Below, piece after piece: positions 1 through 9,528 of a DNA stretch of 47,865 nt. The stretch comes from a virus. Numbering within the stretch: position 1 is the stretch's first letter; each line of letters begins with the position of its first letter. The stretch covers positions 1 through 47,865 of the IMG/VR virus record IMGVR_UViG_3300025132_000063, one strand, 5' to 3'. Under the pieces are notes generated by a model, which was not told the origin of the DNA, ran no database searches, and was given only the letters and a program-made list of their open reading frames with translations. Position numbers and translations under genes: made by a program.

Positions 1-10
1 TCTACCGTCA

Positions 11-1636
11 GTGAGATGGAATAAAAGTCGAAGGGCTAAGATTCTCAACGCTGCAATGAGTGATGACAATCTGAAGGAGTTCCTAGCAGACCCTGAGATG
101 TCTAAGTTAGTAGAAAGTAAAAACAACTACTTCATGAGAGACCTTGAGTTTGTTAAGAAACTAATCACTGAAGACACAATAACAACTAATCAAAATACTT
201 TCAAGTCTCTAAAGGAAATGTTAGGTGCAAGAGCAGCAGACATGAGTAAGAGATTAGATAGCATAGGTAAGGCAAAGAAAACTAGTCAAGGCAATATCCG
301 AGAAATAGACTCTGTTGAAAAATTCAAAGAATTCATTGATAACAAGAAAATCAAAGAACTGTTAGAAGCAGTAGAACCAAGAATGGCTAAAACTAGATTT
401 AGAGACTTCATAACAAAGGACAAGACATACAGGAAGAAACTCAAGGAAGCATCTTCAGGAACGGATGAGGAGGAAGGCGTGAACGTTCTTCTCCATGATG
501 GTGCGAAGACTTTCGATAGTTACGAATACACTGCCCCTATATCTCCTGATAGAGTCAAGAAATATGTGAAGTATGTTCTGAATTTAAACATGAGCAATTC
601 GGCTAAGAACAAATACATAGATTCTCCAAGTTCAAGAGGTGGTAAGAAACAACTCATGAATTTTATTTTCCACTCATCTAGAGGTCTACATCCCGCTATC
701 GAGTTTGTTTTAGATAACAAGTCGTTCAATACTTCCGCTATGCTAAAGGGAGGTTCTGTTCGTTCATCTAACATAGACAGTTATCTCATGGACAGATTGA
801 AAACAGGTAAAACAAGTAGAGTTGAAATTTCTGAGAGATTGAAGGCAGCATTTGATTTAGAACCAATTGGTGATGATGCAGATGTGGCTCTACCTCGTCT
901 TGAAAGGGCTAAGAAACAAAGTAGTGCTGCATTTCTTGAAGAATTAAAGGAACTATATCCCAAGGAGATGAAGGAATTCTCTGATGCTATGGTTGAAATG
1001 CAGAGAGAAAGAAGGGGTGAGTCTAAGGAAGGAGAGACTTATTCGATGTTATTGGATGATATCAAGAGTAACAATCTTGGTGATGTTAATGATGCTCTTG
1101 GAGTTAAACTATCTAGAGAGGAATTCAATGAGCAGAAGGAGATGTTGCTGGAAATTGCCAACAGATTGATTGATGGAACTGCTTCTGAAGAAGACAAGAA
1201 TAAGTTTCCAAGTGCAGTTCAAGAAACATCAGGCGAACATCCCTTCAGTGGTAGTGATTTCACTAGGTCGAATATAATGGGTATGGAAATAGGAACTAAG
1301 GCGACTCCTGCCAACATTGTCATTATTCTATCGATGTTGTCCGACTTAGTTAATGGCTCATTTTCTGATTATGAGATTGAAGATTATTTCAGCGATATCA
1401 AAGATATGGAAGAAGGTAGTTCTGAAATGGTAGAGAGAAGAGATGAGTTCTTGGATGAAGTCAGGAAAGACTACGAGAACATCAGAACAAGTTTTATTAC
1501 AAGAGTAGAGGACAATATGAAATTAGTATTGTCTGAAGGAATGAAAGAAAATTTGAAATTCGATAGAGGAAGTTCAAACATGGAATATCTTGAACCATAT
1601 CTATACATCAAGAAAATATTAAGGATAAGGGATTAA
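11..1636 (+). CDS. Hypothetical protein, possibly 5'-truncated by the window edge
   Basis: I do not recognise this 541-residue protein. It is charged and largely helical (many K, E and D), with no signal peptide or membrane segment. The listed start is a GTG at base 11, but the frame stays open to base 2, so the true start may lie upstream and the protein may be longer. It ends one base before the ATG of the next large unknown gene, so the two are probably co-transcribed and co-translated. Position upstream of the terminase suggests a virion-associated or packaging-related protein, but nothing in the sequence assigns a function. The alternative that it and the next protein are one gene split by a frameshift is unlikely, because the next gene has its own clean start context. 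Confidence 0.7.
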   Translation: MRWNKSRRAKILNAAMSDDNLKEFLADPEMSKLVESKNNYFMRDLEFVKKLITEDTITTNQNTFKSLKEMLGARAADMSKRLDSIGKAKKTSQGNIREIDSVEKFKEFIDNKKIKELLEAVEPRMAKTRFRDFITKDKTYRKKLKEASSGTDEEEGVNVLLHDGAKTFDSYEYTAPISPDRVKKYVKYVLNLNMSNSAKNKYIDSPSSRGGKKQLMNFIFHSSRGLHPAIEFVLDNKSFNTSAMLKGGSVRSSNIDSYLMDRLKTGKTSRVEISERLKAAFDLEPIGDDADVALPRLERAKKQSSAAFLEELKELYPKEMKEFSDAMVEMQRERRGESKEGETYSMLLDDIKSNNLGDVNDALGVKLSREEFNEQKEMLLEIANRLIDGTASEEDKNKFPSAVQETSGEHPFSGSDFTRSNIMGMEIGTKATPANIVIILSMLSDLVNGSFSDYEIEDYFSDIKDMEEGSSEMVERRDEFLDEVRKDYENIRTSFITRVEDNMKLVLSEGMKENLKFDRGSSNMEYLEPYLYIKKILRIRD

Positions 1637-1637
1637 G

Positions 1638-4307
1638 ATGAGTGAGGAATTTAACGCATTGATGACTGAAGGTAATCAAGGTCTTGTTCGTCTTTTAGGT
1701 AGTAGGAAGGAATCAAAGAATTATCGTAATAGTCTCAAGGCATCTGATGCCAGTCTTTTGATTAATTTTCTTGAACAGAGGGAAGTCGGAGAGAGAATAT
1801 CCGTAGAATCACCGAAGGCAAAAGACATAGATGCTCCTATTCTAACTAAAGATGATGCTGGAAATATAAGACTACAATCATATCTAACTGTGTTAACTAA
1901 TACTGAGGCAGGACAAAAAATACTGGATAAGATAGAATCAAAGTATGAGGGATTCACATACATACCTGAAGAATTACAGAAAGAAATGCTTCGGCAGTTC
2001 ATGGACAAGTATGAGAAGAAAATGACTGGTTCAACAGGAAAAAGAGTCGGTGGCGGCACTGTTAGTAATAAGGAATTAAGAAGAGAGTTGAATAGAGGTT
2101 TGTCGATATTCACAGACAGTGCAACTAATAGAGATATTACTAGTGGTAGGTTGGATAGGGTTAAGGGTGAAAAATTAATCATAGATTCTGATGCAACTAA
2201 CAGGGATAAGAAAGAAGCATTGGAAATATTTAGGAAACAACCTGACTATATGAAGGCAAAGGTAGAACCTTTCATAGAATTATTGGAGAAGGTTTTGAGG
2301 CTGGATTCCGATAAAGAAAGTTTGGAACAACCTAGTGATGTGCTTCAAGATTTGATTTCTAAAGGAGACTTAAGGCTAACAAAAAATCGAAGAAAGATAT
2401 ACGACTATTGGGAAGAGGTAGATGGTGAATATGAAAACCTTGCTAAGTCTCACAATAGGTTAATATCTGCATTTAAGAAGAGTTATCCGAAGACTTCAGA
2501 CATTGTAGACCCTGAACTCGCTGAGTATATAGAGAAATTTACTGAGGTTTCTGCTGAACAATTAAAATATGTATTCAAATATCCTTCTACTTTGTTGACT
2601 ACCGTAGATGGGAAGACTAAGACTCTTGAGATTCTAGATGAATTCTTGACTAAAACAAAGAGTCTTCCTGACTTGAGAGAAACATACCACATGAAAGAAG
2701 CAACTGGATATAGATTATCTAATGAATCAGGCGGTGGACAAGTGGCTGAGATAGACCAAAGAGCGGCTGCTGAGATGGGTGAAGAAGTTCGTGACTATGA
2801 AGCAGAACAAGAGAGAATCAAAGCGTTTGCAGAATTAGTTGACACTCAAATTATATCTTTGAGTGTAGACCCGCTTTATGCTTATGCCTATAAGATGGGT
2901 CAATCAGGATTCAATGTTTCACCTTCCATTGCAGGAGAAATGAAGAGTCTTATGAACAGAGCAAAAAAGACTGCTATCAGATTAGACTTAGACAACAGTA
3001 CACTGAGAGAACTCAAAAAATACATCAATGAAATTGATATGAAAACTGTGATAAGCGAAGGTGATTTTTATCTTCCACACCAAGAGAATGTCATGGACAC
3101 AGTACCCGGATATAAATCTGATAATCCTGTGAATACTAAGTACATAAGAGAATATCTAACTAATCTATCTCAGTTCATTTCAGCAGGTTCAGAATCAGAG
3201 AGACCTCTTGGAACTGGTGTTGACTTTGGGCATCGAGAACCAGCAGACCCAAAAACAGGTAAGAAATTTGAAGTCATTACAGAAGGGAAGGGAGTTTCTC
3301 TTCCATCTAAGGGTCTATTCAGAACTAAACTTCCTGAACTTGGCAAGGTCAATGTAGAGATAGAGGAAGAGAAACAGGATGGAGACGAAACCGTTACCGT
3401 TAAGGTTCAGGTTAACTTGGAAAAGGAGTTTAATAATTTATTAGATGCCGTAAAGAAATATTACTTAGAACCTGCAACATCTGATGCAAAGCCTCTTGCT
3501 AGAAAGTTTGAGTGGGTGGAAACCCAAACACTGTCCGTATTATCAAGAGGGAGAATGAAGAAAAACGCATTCATTACAATGTTAGGTTTACAGATGAGTG
3601 AAAAAAATCCGGGTGGAGTAATTTTAGATGAAGCCGATTTAAGACTTCTAATTACATTCTTGAAGAGACTTTCTACAAATGTTACTAAGCAGTCAGTTAC
3701 ACGATTCCTATCCTTAGCCGAAGATGCTGCTAGAGCAGTTGACGATGCGTTTGAGGGAGATGATTCTGAAGCAGTTAGTATGGAGTTTGGTAATATGGCC
3801 TACAAGATACTGAAAAAGAACAGTATAGAAACTGAAGACCTTGAGTTCGGTGTTAGTGGTAAGAAGAAATTAAAGGAATGGAGCGAAGAATATGAGAAGA
3901 AGAAAAACAACATCTTCCCATTCGCAGCATTGTACTATCACATAACATCCAGCAAAGAAAAATATTCTAAATTAGGAAGTGGCTATGTTAGCATCATCAG
4001 TGATATCAAGAACATAGAAGATAAGTTGGATGTAATTAGGAAGTCAGAACTAGAAATAAACTTCTTAAATGCACACGACAATATTAGAAAGATGATGAAT
4101 AAACCCCTATACTTCGGTATAAGTTCCGTTGACAATTATGAAGATATGCAGAATACTCTATCTATTATGAAGTCTAATTTTAACACTGATTTGACTGCTA
4201 TGGAAGTAGAAGGAATCGTGAAGGAACTAGATTCAATGGCGAACATAAGTCAAAAATATGGCATATCGAGAGAGGGGGTCTATTACCTCAAAGCAATACA
4301 CAGGTGA
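1638..4307 (+). CDS. Large hypothetical protein (889 aa)
   Basis: This 889-residue protein has no family I can name. It is rich in charged helices, with a Gly-rich stretch near residue 370 (E-S-G-G-G-Q) and an acidic segment near residue 580. The last 20 residues (I-S-Q-K-Y-G-I-S-R-E-G-V-Y-Y-L-K) read like one helix-turn-helix, but this is weak. The ATG follows the upstream stop by one base in a G-ATTAAG-ATG context that recurs before other starts here. A 541- plus 889-residue pair upstream of the terminase is a large investment and may encode internal virion or ejection proteins. That is inference from size and position only. Confidence 0.75.
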   Translation: MSEEFNALMTEGNQGLVRLLGSRKESKNYRNSLKASDASLLINFLEQREVGERISVESPKAKDIDAPILTKDDAGNIRLQSYLTVLTNTEAGQKILDKIESKYEGFTYIPEELQKEMLRQFMDKYEKKMTGSTGKRVGGGTVSNKELRRELNRGLSIFTDSATNRDITSGRLDRVKGEKLIIDSDATNRDKKEALEIFRKQPDYMKAKVEPFIELLEKVLRLDSDKESLEQPSDVLQDLISKGDLRLTKNRRKIYDYWEEVDGEYENLAKSHNRLISAFKKSYPKTSDIVDPELAEYIEKFTEVSAEQLKYVFKYPSTLLTTVDGKTKTLEILDEFLTKTKSLPDLRETYHMKEATGYRLSNESGGGQVAEIDQRAAAEMGEEVRDYEAEQERIKAFAELVDTQIISLSVDPLYAYAYKMGQSGFNVSPSIAGEMKSLMNRAKKTAIRLDLDNSTLRELKKYINEIDMKTVISEGDFYLPHQENVMDTVPGYKSDNPVNTKYIREYLTNLSQFISAGSESERPLGTGVDFGHREPADPKTGKKFEVITEGKGVSLPSKGLFRTKLPELGKVNVEIEEEKQDGDETVTVKVQVNLEKEFNNLLDAVKKYYLEPATSDAKPLARKFEWVETQTLSVLSRGRMKKNAFITMLGLQMSEKNPGGVILDEADLRLLITFLKRLSTNVTKQSVTRFLSLAEDAARAVDDAFEGDDSEAVSMEFGNMAYKILKKNSIETEDLEFGVSGKKKLKEWSEEYEKKKNNIFPFAALYYHITSSKEKYSKLGSGYVSIISDIKNIEDKLDVIRKSELEINFLNAHDNIRKMMNKPLYFGISSVDNYEDMQNTLSIMKSNFNTDLTAMEVEGIVKELDSMANISQKYGISREGVYYLKAIHR

Positions 4308-4311
4308 TAGA

Positions 4312-4875
4312 ATGGTAAGTATTGGTTCAGGTTTGTATTCGGAAGACCAAATGCTAGACCTGTTGAAGAAGTTTCATGGTGATGGCAAAGATTGGCCTAA
4401 ACCAAATGGCTTCAGACCTAGAAGCGTTTGGGGTGGTAACAAATACTCTAGTACCAACCCCGTATACTTCATGGCCTTTGATGGAGATAAGCCAGTAGGG
4501 TTTGGTGGATTTGAAGACAATGGAAAGTTCATGGTAAGTGCAGGAGTCAGTGTCCATCAAGACTATCGTGGTAAGGGGATAGCGAACAAACTCATTAGAA
4601 AGAGAAATGATAAGTATGCATCAGCGAACAAACCAGCACTTGTTGCTATGAATACTAAGACAATGGGTTCAGGAGACTGGAAGAGCAAGTGGGCAAGAAC
4701 TGGTTGGGTTGACTCACCTGAAGACTCGGAGATAAGCGAGAAAGACAAAAGTGCAATTCCGTCTGAAGTGTTAGAATATCATAGAAAGAGATACGGAGAT
4801 AACTGGATGTTGTATCCTGTCGGCTCTAAACCTATGGCAAAGGCTTGGTCGATTCTATACAAGGGGGATTTCTAA
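4312..4875 (+). CDS. GNAT-family N-acetyltransferase
   Basis: About 187 residues with the GNAT fold signature. A beta-strand segment (P-V-G-F-G-G-F) is followed by a second strand (V-S-A-G-V-S-V) and the acetyl-CoA pyrophosphate-binding loop D-Y-R-G-K-G-I-A-N-K-L, which matches the family motif R/Q-x-x-G-x-G/A. GNAT enzymes move an acetyl group from acetyl-CoA to an amine; the substrate here is unknown. I chose the ATG at 4312, just after the previous stop and preceded by GGTGATAG, over an in-frame ATG at 4258 that would overlap the upstream gene by 50 bases. The stop overlaps the terminase start as TAATG, implying translational coupling. It could modify a host or virion protein, or a small molecule. 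Confidence 0.75.
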   Translation: MVSIGSGLYSEDQMLDLLKKFHGDGKDWPKPNGFRPRSVWGGNKYSSTNPVYFMAFDGDKPVGFGGFEDNGKFMVSAGVSVHQDYRGKGIANKLIRKRNDKYASANKPALVAMNTKTMGSGDWKSKWARTGWVDSPEDSEISEKDKSAIPSEVLEYHRKRYGDNWMLYPVGSKPMAKAWSILYKGDF

Positions 4876-6308
4876 TGAGCATGGATGATTTAGATTTCAT
4901 GTCGTCTATGGATATGGAGTTATCAAAAACTTCCTTTCCATATTTCTTCAAGAATGTATTAGGAATGATGTTCCCACCGTATATGGAAGAATGGTTAGAG
5001 GGAATGGAAAAGACAGATAGAACTGTTATCATCTGTTCAAGAGACCACGGAAAGTCAGTTTTTATGCACTGTTGGGTGGTTTGGAATTTAATATTTCAAG
5101 AGCCACCATATCAGATGCTCTACATATCCTCTAACCAAAAACAGACATTAGTTCATATGAGGGAAATTGACAGATACTTCAATCATCCAGCATTAAAAAA
5201 ATTCAAGCCTAGTCGTGGATGGGCAATAGGAAACATTCAGTTAACCAATGGTAATGCGATTCTAGAGCGTTCCGTTGGTTCTCAGATTCGTGGGCTTCAC
5301 CCACAGGAGATTATTATTGACGACCCTTTGAAGGAGTTCAGTCTTGCTGGTATTCAGAGAGTTACTGACTGGTTCTTCGGTGATATGATTCCTACTCTGC
5401 ATCACACATCCAAGTTGAGAATGATTGGAACACCATTTACTTACACTGACATATTCGCACAGTTAGAAGACAATGAAGCATACACTGTTACAAAATACCC
5501 ATGTCTCAATGCATTGAATGAACCTCTTTGGCCTGAACGTTGGGATTTCGATGCTCTTATGCAAAGAAAGGCTGAGATAGGTTCTCTTAAGTTTACAAGA
5601 GAATATCTATGTGTTCCAATCTCTACTGGTACTGCACTGTTTAATCCTGAGTTTATCGAGAAATGTAAGAACAAGGAATATGTTCTGAAACTCGGAAACA
5701 GAAAAGACAAGGGTTACAGATACTATGTCGGTGTTGACCCTGCTATCTCGACTGATGGTGACTATAACGTAATCACTGTTCTAGAAGTTGATGATGAGCA
5801 GAACAAAGCAATTGTTCATGTTGACCGAGCAAAAAATATACAATTTAGGGAGAACATAGAGAAGATACGTTTGATTGGTAAAGTGTTTGAGCCGGAGGAG
5901 ATTCTCTTTGAGACCAACACTTTCGCAAAGGCTTTCACTCAAGAATTGAAGAGTATGACAGATTTGAATGTCAGGGACTTCAATACTACTAGGAAGAAGA
6001 AACAGGAGATAATTCTAAATCTTCAAATGAACATTGAGAATCAGAAGATAATAATGCCTTATGGTGATAACGCAAGCCGAAGACTTACTGGGGCTTTGGT
6101 TGAGGAGTTATCCATGTTCTCAATAACCTCGTCAGGAAGATTTGAGGGAGTTGGGGCTCATGACGACTTAGTTATGAGTTTGGCACTTGCAAATGCCGCT
6201 TCACAAGGAACAGGAGAACAGTTCATTTTACTAGATGACTTGGACATCTTTGATGAACCTTCTACTGTTCGGAGTAGTGTGTCGGGGATACTCGGCTTGA
6301 ATTTTTGA
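4875..6308 (+). CDS. terL: Terminase large subunit
   Basis: This is the DNA-packaging motor of a tailed virus: an ATPase that translocates DNA into the prohead and a nuclease that cuts concatemers. The 477 residues show a Walker A-like loop S-R-D-H-G-K-S at 55-61, a Walker B strand I-I-I-D-D-P with acids at 149-150, a motif III-like M-I-G-T-P after it, and an RNase H-like nuclease domain beginning Y-V-G-V-D-P with D288 and later acids in E-T-N (near 350) and H-D-D (near 428). The ATG at 4875 overlaps the GNAT stop and has a G-rich ribosome binding site (AAGGGGGAT). An in-frame start at 4845 would lie inside the GNAT gene. Length is normal for the family. Confidence 0.95.
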   Translation: MSMDDLDFMSSMDMELSKTSFPYFFKNVLGMMFPPYMEEWLEGMEKTDRTVIICSRDHGKSVFMHCWVVWNLIFQEPPYQMLYISSNQKQTLVHMREIDRYFNHPALKKFKPSRGWAIGNIQLTNGNAILERSVGSQIRGLHPQEIIIDDPLKEFSLAGIQRVTDWFFGDMIPTLHHTSKLRMIGTPFTYTDIFAQLEDNEAYTVTKYPCLNALNEPLWPERWDFDALMQRKAEIGSLKFTREYLCVPISTGTALFNPEFIEKCKNKEYVLKLGNRKDKGYRYYVGVDPAISTDGDYNVITVLEVDDEQNKAIVHVDRAKNIQFRENIEKIRLIGKVFEPEEILFETNTFAKAFTQELKSMTDLNVRDFNTTRKKKQEIILNLQMNIENQKIIMPYGDNASRRLTGALVEELSMFSITSSGRFEGVGAHDDLVMSLALANAASQGTGEQFILLDDLDIFDEPSTVRSSVSGILGLNF

Positions 6309-6317
6309 GGTGTAATC

Positions 6318-7778
6318 ATGGGAGAAAAGGGAGACGAACTCAGGGAAGCAGCAGAACTCGCTGACCAAGAAGAAGCCCTCGCCGAAGAAAGAAGAAGAAT
6401 CACTGACGGTATGAAAAACGCTTGGTTGTCAGAACAACCACTCTCTAGTCATACTGACATAGCGAAGAAGTTTGCAGAGGAACACAGATTAACATTAAGC
6501 GATGCACAAAAACATCTTTCTACTGATTTAAAGAAATATGAGATAGAAGGAAAAGACGTTCCAGCATTAATCAAAGAACTGAGGGATTATCGTAGGACTT
6601 TGAAAGGTCAGGAAAAAATAGCAGTAACTAAATCGATATCGAACATAATTACTTCATACTCAGACCATTTAGACAAAAGCATAGACAAAATATACTGGTT
6701 GAGAAAATATAAGCCAGCATTGAGAGACATGTCATACAACGAGGAGAAGATAATCAAACTTTCAATGGTAAAGGATGCAGATACTAGGAGAGATATAATC
6801 GATATACTTTGCAAGTATTGGGAAGATAAACTTGAGAGAAATGGTATGCCATTCAATGTTGAATATGCAAGATTGACTAAAGGAATGTCCACACACAAGA
6901 GAGACTTTAGAAATACTTTGAATAAGTATATGGTTAATATTGGACCTAAAGAAATACTGAAAAGACATATCATGAGACTTGTGTGTGAGGAACAAGGAGT
7001 TTCTTCTAGACAAATCTATGATAGGCTTCCTGCTAATATTGCTAGGAAAACTTCACCTGCTATAATTTCTAAAATGGCTAAGTCAGAGAATATAACAAAC
7101 GTCAATGGTGCATTGTATAAAATGAGTGATGATATCAAGAAAGATATCTACGCTTATACTGCTGCATTCATTGATTCTGATGGGTATATTACAATGGACA
7201 AGAACCATAATCCTAGAGTCGGATTAGTTGCAACCGGAGATAGAGGCAAGGCTTTCATGTTGGAGATGAAGAAGTCTCTAGGTATAGGAAGGCTACATTT
7301 AGACCAAAAATCCCCACAAGACACTAAACCAATTAACAGACTTAATTTCTATTCACAGGCTGAAGTAACAGAACTTCTAAACAAGTGTCTGCCGCATTTC
7401 AAACTTAAGAGGAAGAATGCAGACATACTTCTAGAACTAATGAGAATGAAGAAAAGTCATAAAAAAGCCAATTGGTACAAGGCTAGGAAAGTAGAACTGT
7501 TCAAACTTATGAAATATGAGAACCATAAAGACGATAAGAACTATGATTTCGGCAAGTATGAAATTGACATTGATAGTGTTGCTAAATACTATGACAATGA
7601 CAAATCAAAAGAGATGGATAAGTTGGAGTCAATACTGAAAGAAAATTCGGTAGATGATGCCATAGATGAGTTAGAAGAAATTGTAGAGGAACATGATTTA
7701 GAAGAAGAAGAGTGGGAATCTGTTGATGACGCATCTGATTATTTATTTGAACATAAAGTAAAGGATAAGGAGGAGTAA
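6318..7778 (+). CDS. LAGLIDADG-type domain protein with winged helix, between terminase and portal
   Basis: A 486-residue multidomain protein. Residues 1-60 are acidic/helical and then HTH-like (D-I-A-K-K-F-A-E-E-H). Residues about 215-272 look like a winged helix (S-S-R-Q-I-Y-D-R-L ... I-S-K-M). Residues about 275-395 carry a single LAGLIDADG-like motif, A-Y-T-A-A-F-I-D-S-D-G-Y-I, followed by the beta-rich and helical segments usual for that fold. The C-terminus is very acidic. In homing endonucleases the motif acids bind metal; here the acidic D-S-D-G is intact. Genes between TerL and portal often encode the small terminase or head proteins, so this may be a DNA-recognition subunit built on an endonuclease fold. 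A free-standing homing endonuclease gene is the alternative. Confidence 0.7.
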   Translation: MGEKGDELREAAELADQEEALAEERRRITDGMKNAWLSEQPLSSHTDIAKKFAEEHRLTLSDAQKHLSTDLKKYEIEGKDVPALIKELRDYRRTLKGQEKIAVTKSISNIITSYSDHLDKSIDKIYWLRKYKPALRDMSYNEEKIIKLSMVKDADTRRDIIDILCKYWEDKLERNGMPFNVEYARLTKGMSTHKRDFRNTLNKYMVNIGPKEILKRHIMRLVCEEQGVSSRQIYDRLPANIARKTSPAIISKMAKSENITNVNGALYKMSDDIKKDIYAYTAAFIDSDGYITMDKNHNPRVGLVATGDRGKAFMLEMKKSLGIGRLHLDQKSPQDTKPINRLNFYSQAEVTELLNKCLPHFKLKRKNADILLELMRMKKSHKKANWYKARKVELFKLMKYENHKDDKNYDFGKYEIDIDSVAKYYDNDKSKEMDKLESILKENSVDDAIDELEEIVEEHDLEEEEWESVDDASDYLFEHKVKDKEE

Positions 7779-7780
7779 AA

Positions 7781-9427
7781 ATGGTAGAAGAAAAGAAACC
7801 CTCGTTGTTCCAAAGATTAACTCGGAGGACAACGCCTAAACCTGAAGACAGAACGATATACAATCCGGGCATTCAAGAGAAAGATACATCTTATCTGATA
7901 ACTGGCCCTGTTGTCTATCATGTAGCATTTCAATCCGTTATTACTAGAACATGTGTGACGCAGTTGAAGAATGAGATATTCAGAAGAGGCTACACTTGGG
8001 AAGAGAAATTCACTGCTCGATGTGGAGATTGTGGGAGAGAACACAAACAACCAACGTTAGAGTGTGTAGAGTGTGGTAGCACTAACTTGGTCAAACCTAA
8101 TAGAGACCAACTCAAGTACATTCACAAACTCTTAGACGGTTATGTAAACAAGTCAGAGCAGTTGTTCATTGATGTTCTCAAAGAACTTGAAGATGACTTG
8201 AACATTATGGATGATGCATATCTAGTAATGGTCAAGGAATACTATGTGGATGGGAACGGAGATATTCGTATGCATCGAATCAAGGAAGTCTATCGTGGAG
8301 ACCCTGTTAGTATGCACATATATGCAGATGATAATGGAGAGAGAGGACATGAAGGATATACTTGTCTGACTCACCGTGACCAAATCACGAAAGACTCTTC
8401 CGCAAGATGTGACCTATGTGGTTCTGACCTTCATCCTGTTCACTATGTAAACCGAGCAAACGGAAAGGAACAGGCATTCATTGAAGGAGAAGTTCTACAC
8501 TTCAGCAAATACTCACCCTCTAGATTGTATGGTAGGTCTCCTGTCATGACATTATGGAATCACATTACCACACTGATAGCGATGGAGAATTATGTCAACT
8601 CGGCATACACCAAGGCTAGGAAGCCAAGAGGAATACTCGCAGTTCAAACTAGAAACATGGAATCCATGAAGTCGTTTTGGCGTGGGGTGAAAGAAAAAAT
8701 GGAAACAGACCCACACTTCATCCCAGTTATGGGTATAGAATCAGAAGGCGGTAAAGGCTCTGTTGAATGGGTCAATTTCATGGACAGTATCAAGGAGATG
8801 GATTACATACAAGTCAAGGAAGACTTGAGAGATAGAATCTCTGCATTCTATGGAGTAAGTAAAATTTTCATGGCAGACAACTCTGCAAATGGTGGATTGA
8901 ACAATGAGGGTATGCAGATACTTGTAACTAATAGAGCAGTAGAAATGGCACAGACTATTTGGAATAATTATGTATTCCCATTTATGACAGAAGAGTTTGG
9001 TATTACAGATTGGGTGCTAAAACTTCCACCATCAGAGGAAGAGGATGAAATTGCCAAACTAAGGAAGAAAGAAATCGAAGTCACAATTGCAGGTTCGATA
9101 AAGAATCTAGGGTTTGAGGTTGATATGGATGATGAAGGTAGATTTACCTACAAGAAACCTGACCCCAAACCTGAGCAACAAGGACCAGCACAAGAGGGCG
9201 AAGAACAGTTTGAGGTTGACCCGTATGCTGGAACAGACATAGATGCAAGTCAGTTAGGACAGTTACAAGAGCAACAACTGCTAGGTGCAAGCACACCACA
9301 GGAAAACCCACCTGCAACTAGAAACAAGCCTAGTAGTAGTACAGGACCGGATAAAAGATTCACAGGTCTTCCCGAAGATGCGGGTAATCAGAACGTGGAT
9401 AAAAGAACAGAGAGGCGGGTAGGTTGA
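7781..9427 (+). CDS. Portal protein with zinc-knuckle insertions
   Basis: The dodecameric ring through which DNA enters and leaves the capsid. The 548-residue protein follows the terminase, as usual. Its central and C-terminal part has portal-like features: G-E-V-L-H-F-S near 235, G-R-S-P-V, a long helix region with I-S-A-F-Y-G-V-S-K, then a helical stem and a disordered P/Q-rich tail after about residue 460. Unusual for the family are two apparent zinc-binding sites: C81-x2-C84 with C95-x2-C98, and C195-x2-H198 with C210-x2-C213. The start ATG lies two bases after the upstream stop. The call rests on context plus the region around residues 235-400. Confidence 0.87.
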   Translation: MVEEKKPSLFQRLTRRTTPKPEDRTIYNPGIQEKDTSYLITGPVVYHVAFQSVITRTCVTQLKNEIFRRGYTWEEKFTARCGDCGREHKQPTLECVECGSTNLVKPNRDQLKYIHKLLDGYVNKSEQLFIDVLKELEDDLNIMDDAYLVMVKEYYVDGNGDIRMHRIKEVYRGDPVSMHIYADDNGERGHEGYTCLTHRDQITKDSSARCDLCGSDLHPVHYVNRANGKEQAFIEGEVLHFSKYSPSRLYGRSPVMTLWNHITTLIAMENYVNSAYTKARKPRGILAVQTRNMESMKSFWRGVKEKMETDPHFIPVMGIESEGGKGSVEWVNFMDSIKEMDYIQVKEDLRDRISAFYGVSKIFMADNSANGGLNNEGMQILVTNRAVEMAQTIWNNYVFPFMTEEFGITDWVLKLPPSEEEDEIAKLRKKEIEVTIAGSIKNLGFEVDMDDEGRFTYKKPDPKPEQQGPAQEGEEQFEVDPYAGTDIDASQLGQLQEQQLLGASTPQENPPATRNKPSSSTGPDKRFTGLPEDAGNQNVDKRTERRVG

Positions 9428-9528
9428 GCGACCTGCTTACGATAGTTAAGAAATGGAAAGAAGAAACAGAGAAGCGTAATGCAGAGACGGATAAAAGAAT
9501 TAGGAAGTATTTGGAGGGAAAAGCATGA
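9424..9528 (+). CDS. Small ORF (34 aa), hypothetical
   Basis: A short reading frame filling the space between portal and the next gene. It starts with TTG overlapping the portal stop (TTGA), after the purine-rich GAGGCGGGTAGG, and ends in ATGA, overlapping the next start. The 34-residue product is a charged amphipathic helix beginning M-S-D-L-L-T-I-V-K-K-W. The four-base overlaps on both sides and the perfect fit to the gap favour a real gene. No function can be given, and spurious coding remains possible. Confidence 0.45.
   Translation: MSDLLTIVKKWKEETEKRNAETDKRIRKYLEGKA

Noticed and set aside
984-1169. 61-residue + strand frame inside the first gene
   Set aside because: Fully nested in another frame of a long gene, with a low-complexity product; treated as a shadow.
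1721-2182. 153-residue minus-strand frame in the second gene
   Set aside because: Antisense of a strongly supported long gene in a window where all supported genes are on the + strand.
1-4307. One gene split into two by a frameshift (541 and 889 aa)
   Set aside because: The second gene begins one base after the first stop, with an ATG in the start context used elsewhere, and the junction shows no slippery site.
6318-7778. Intein in the LAGLIDADG protein
   Set aside because: No Cys/Ser splice junction or His-Asn C-terminal motif flanks the domain, and the surrounding sequence is not an interrupted known extein.
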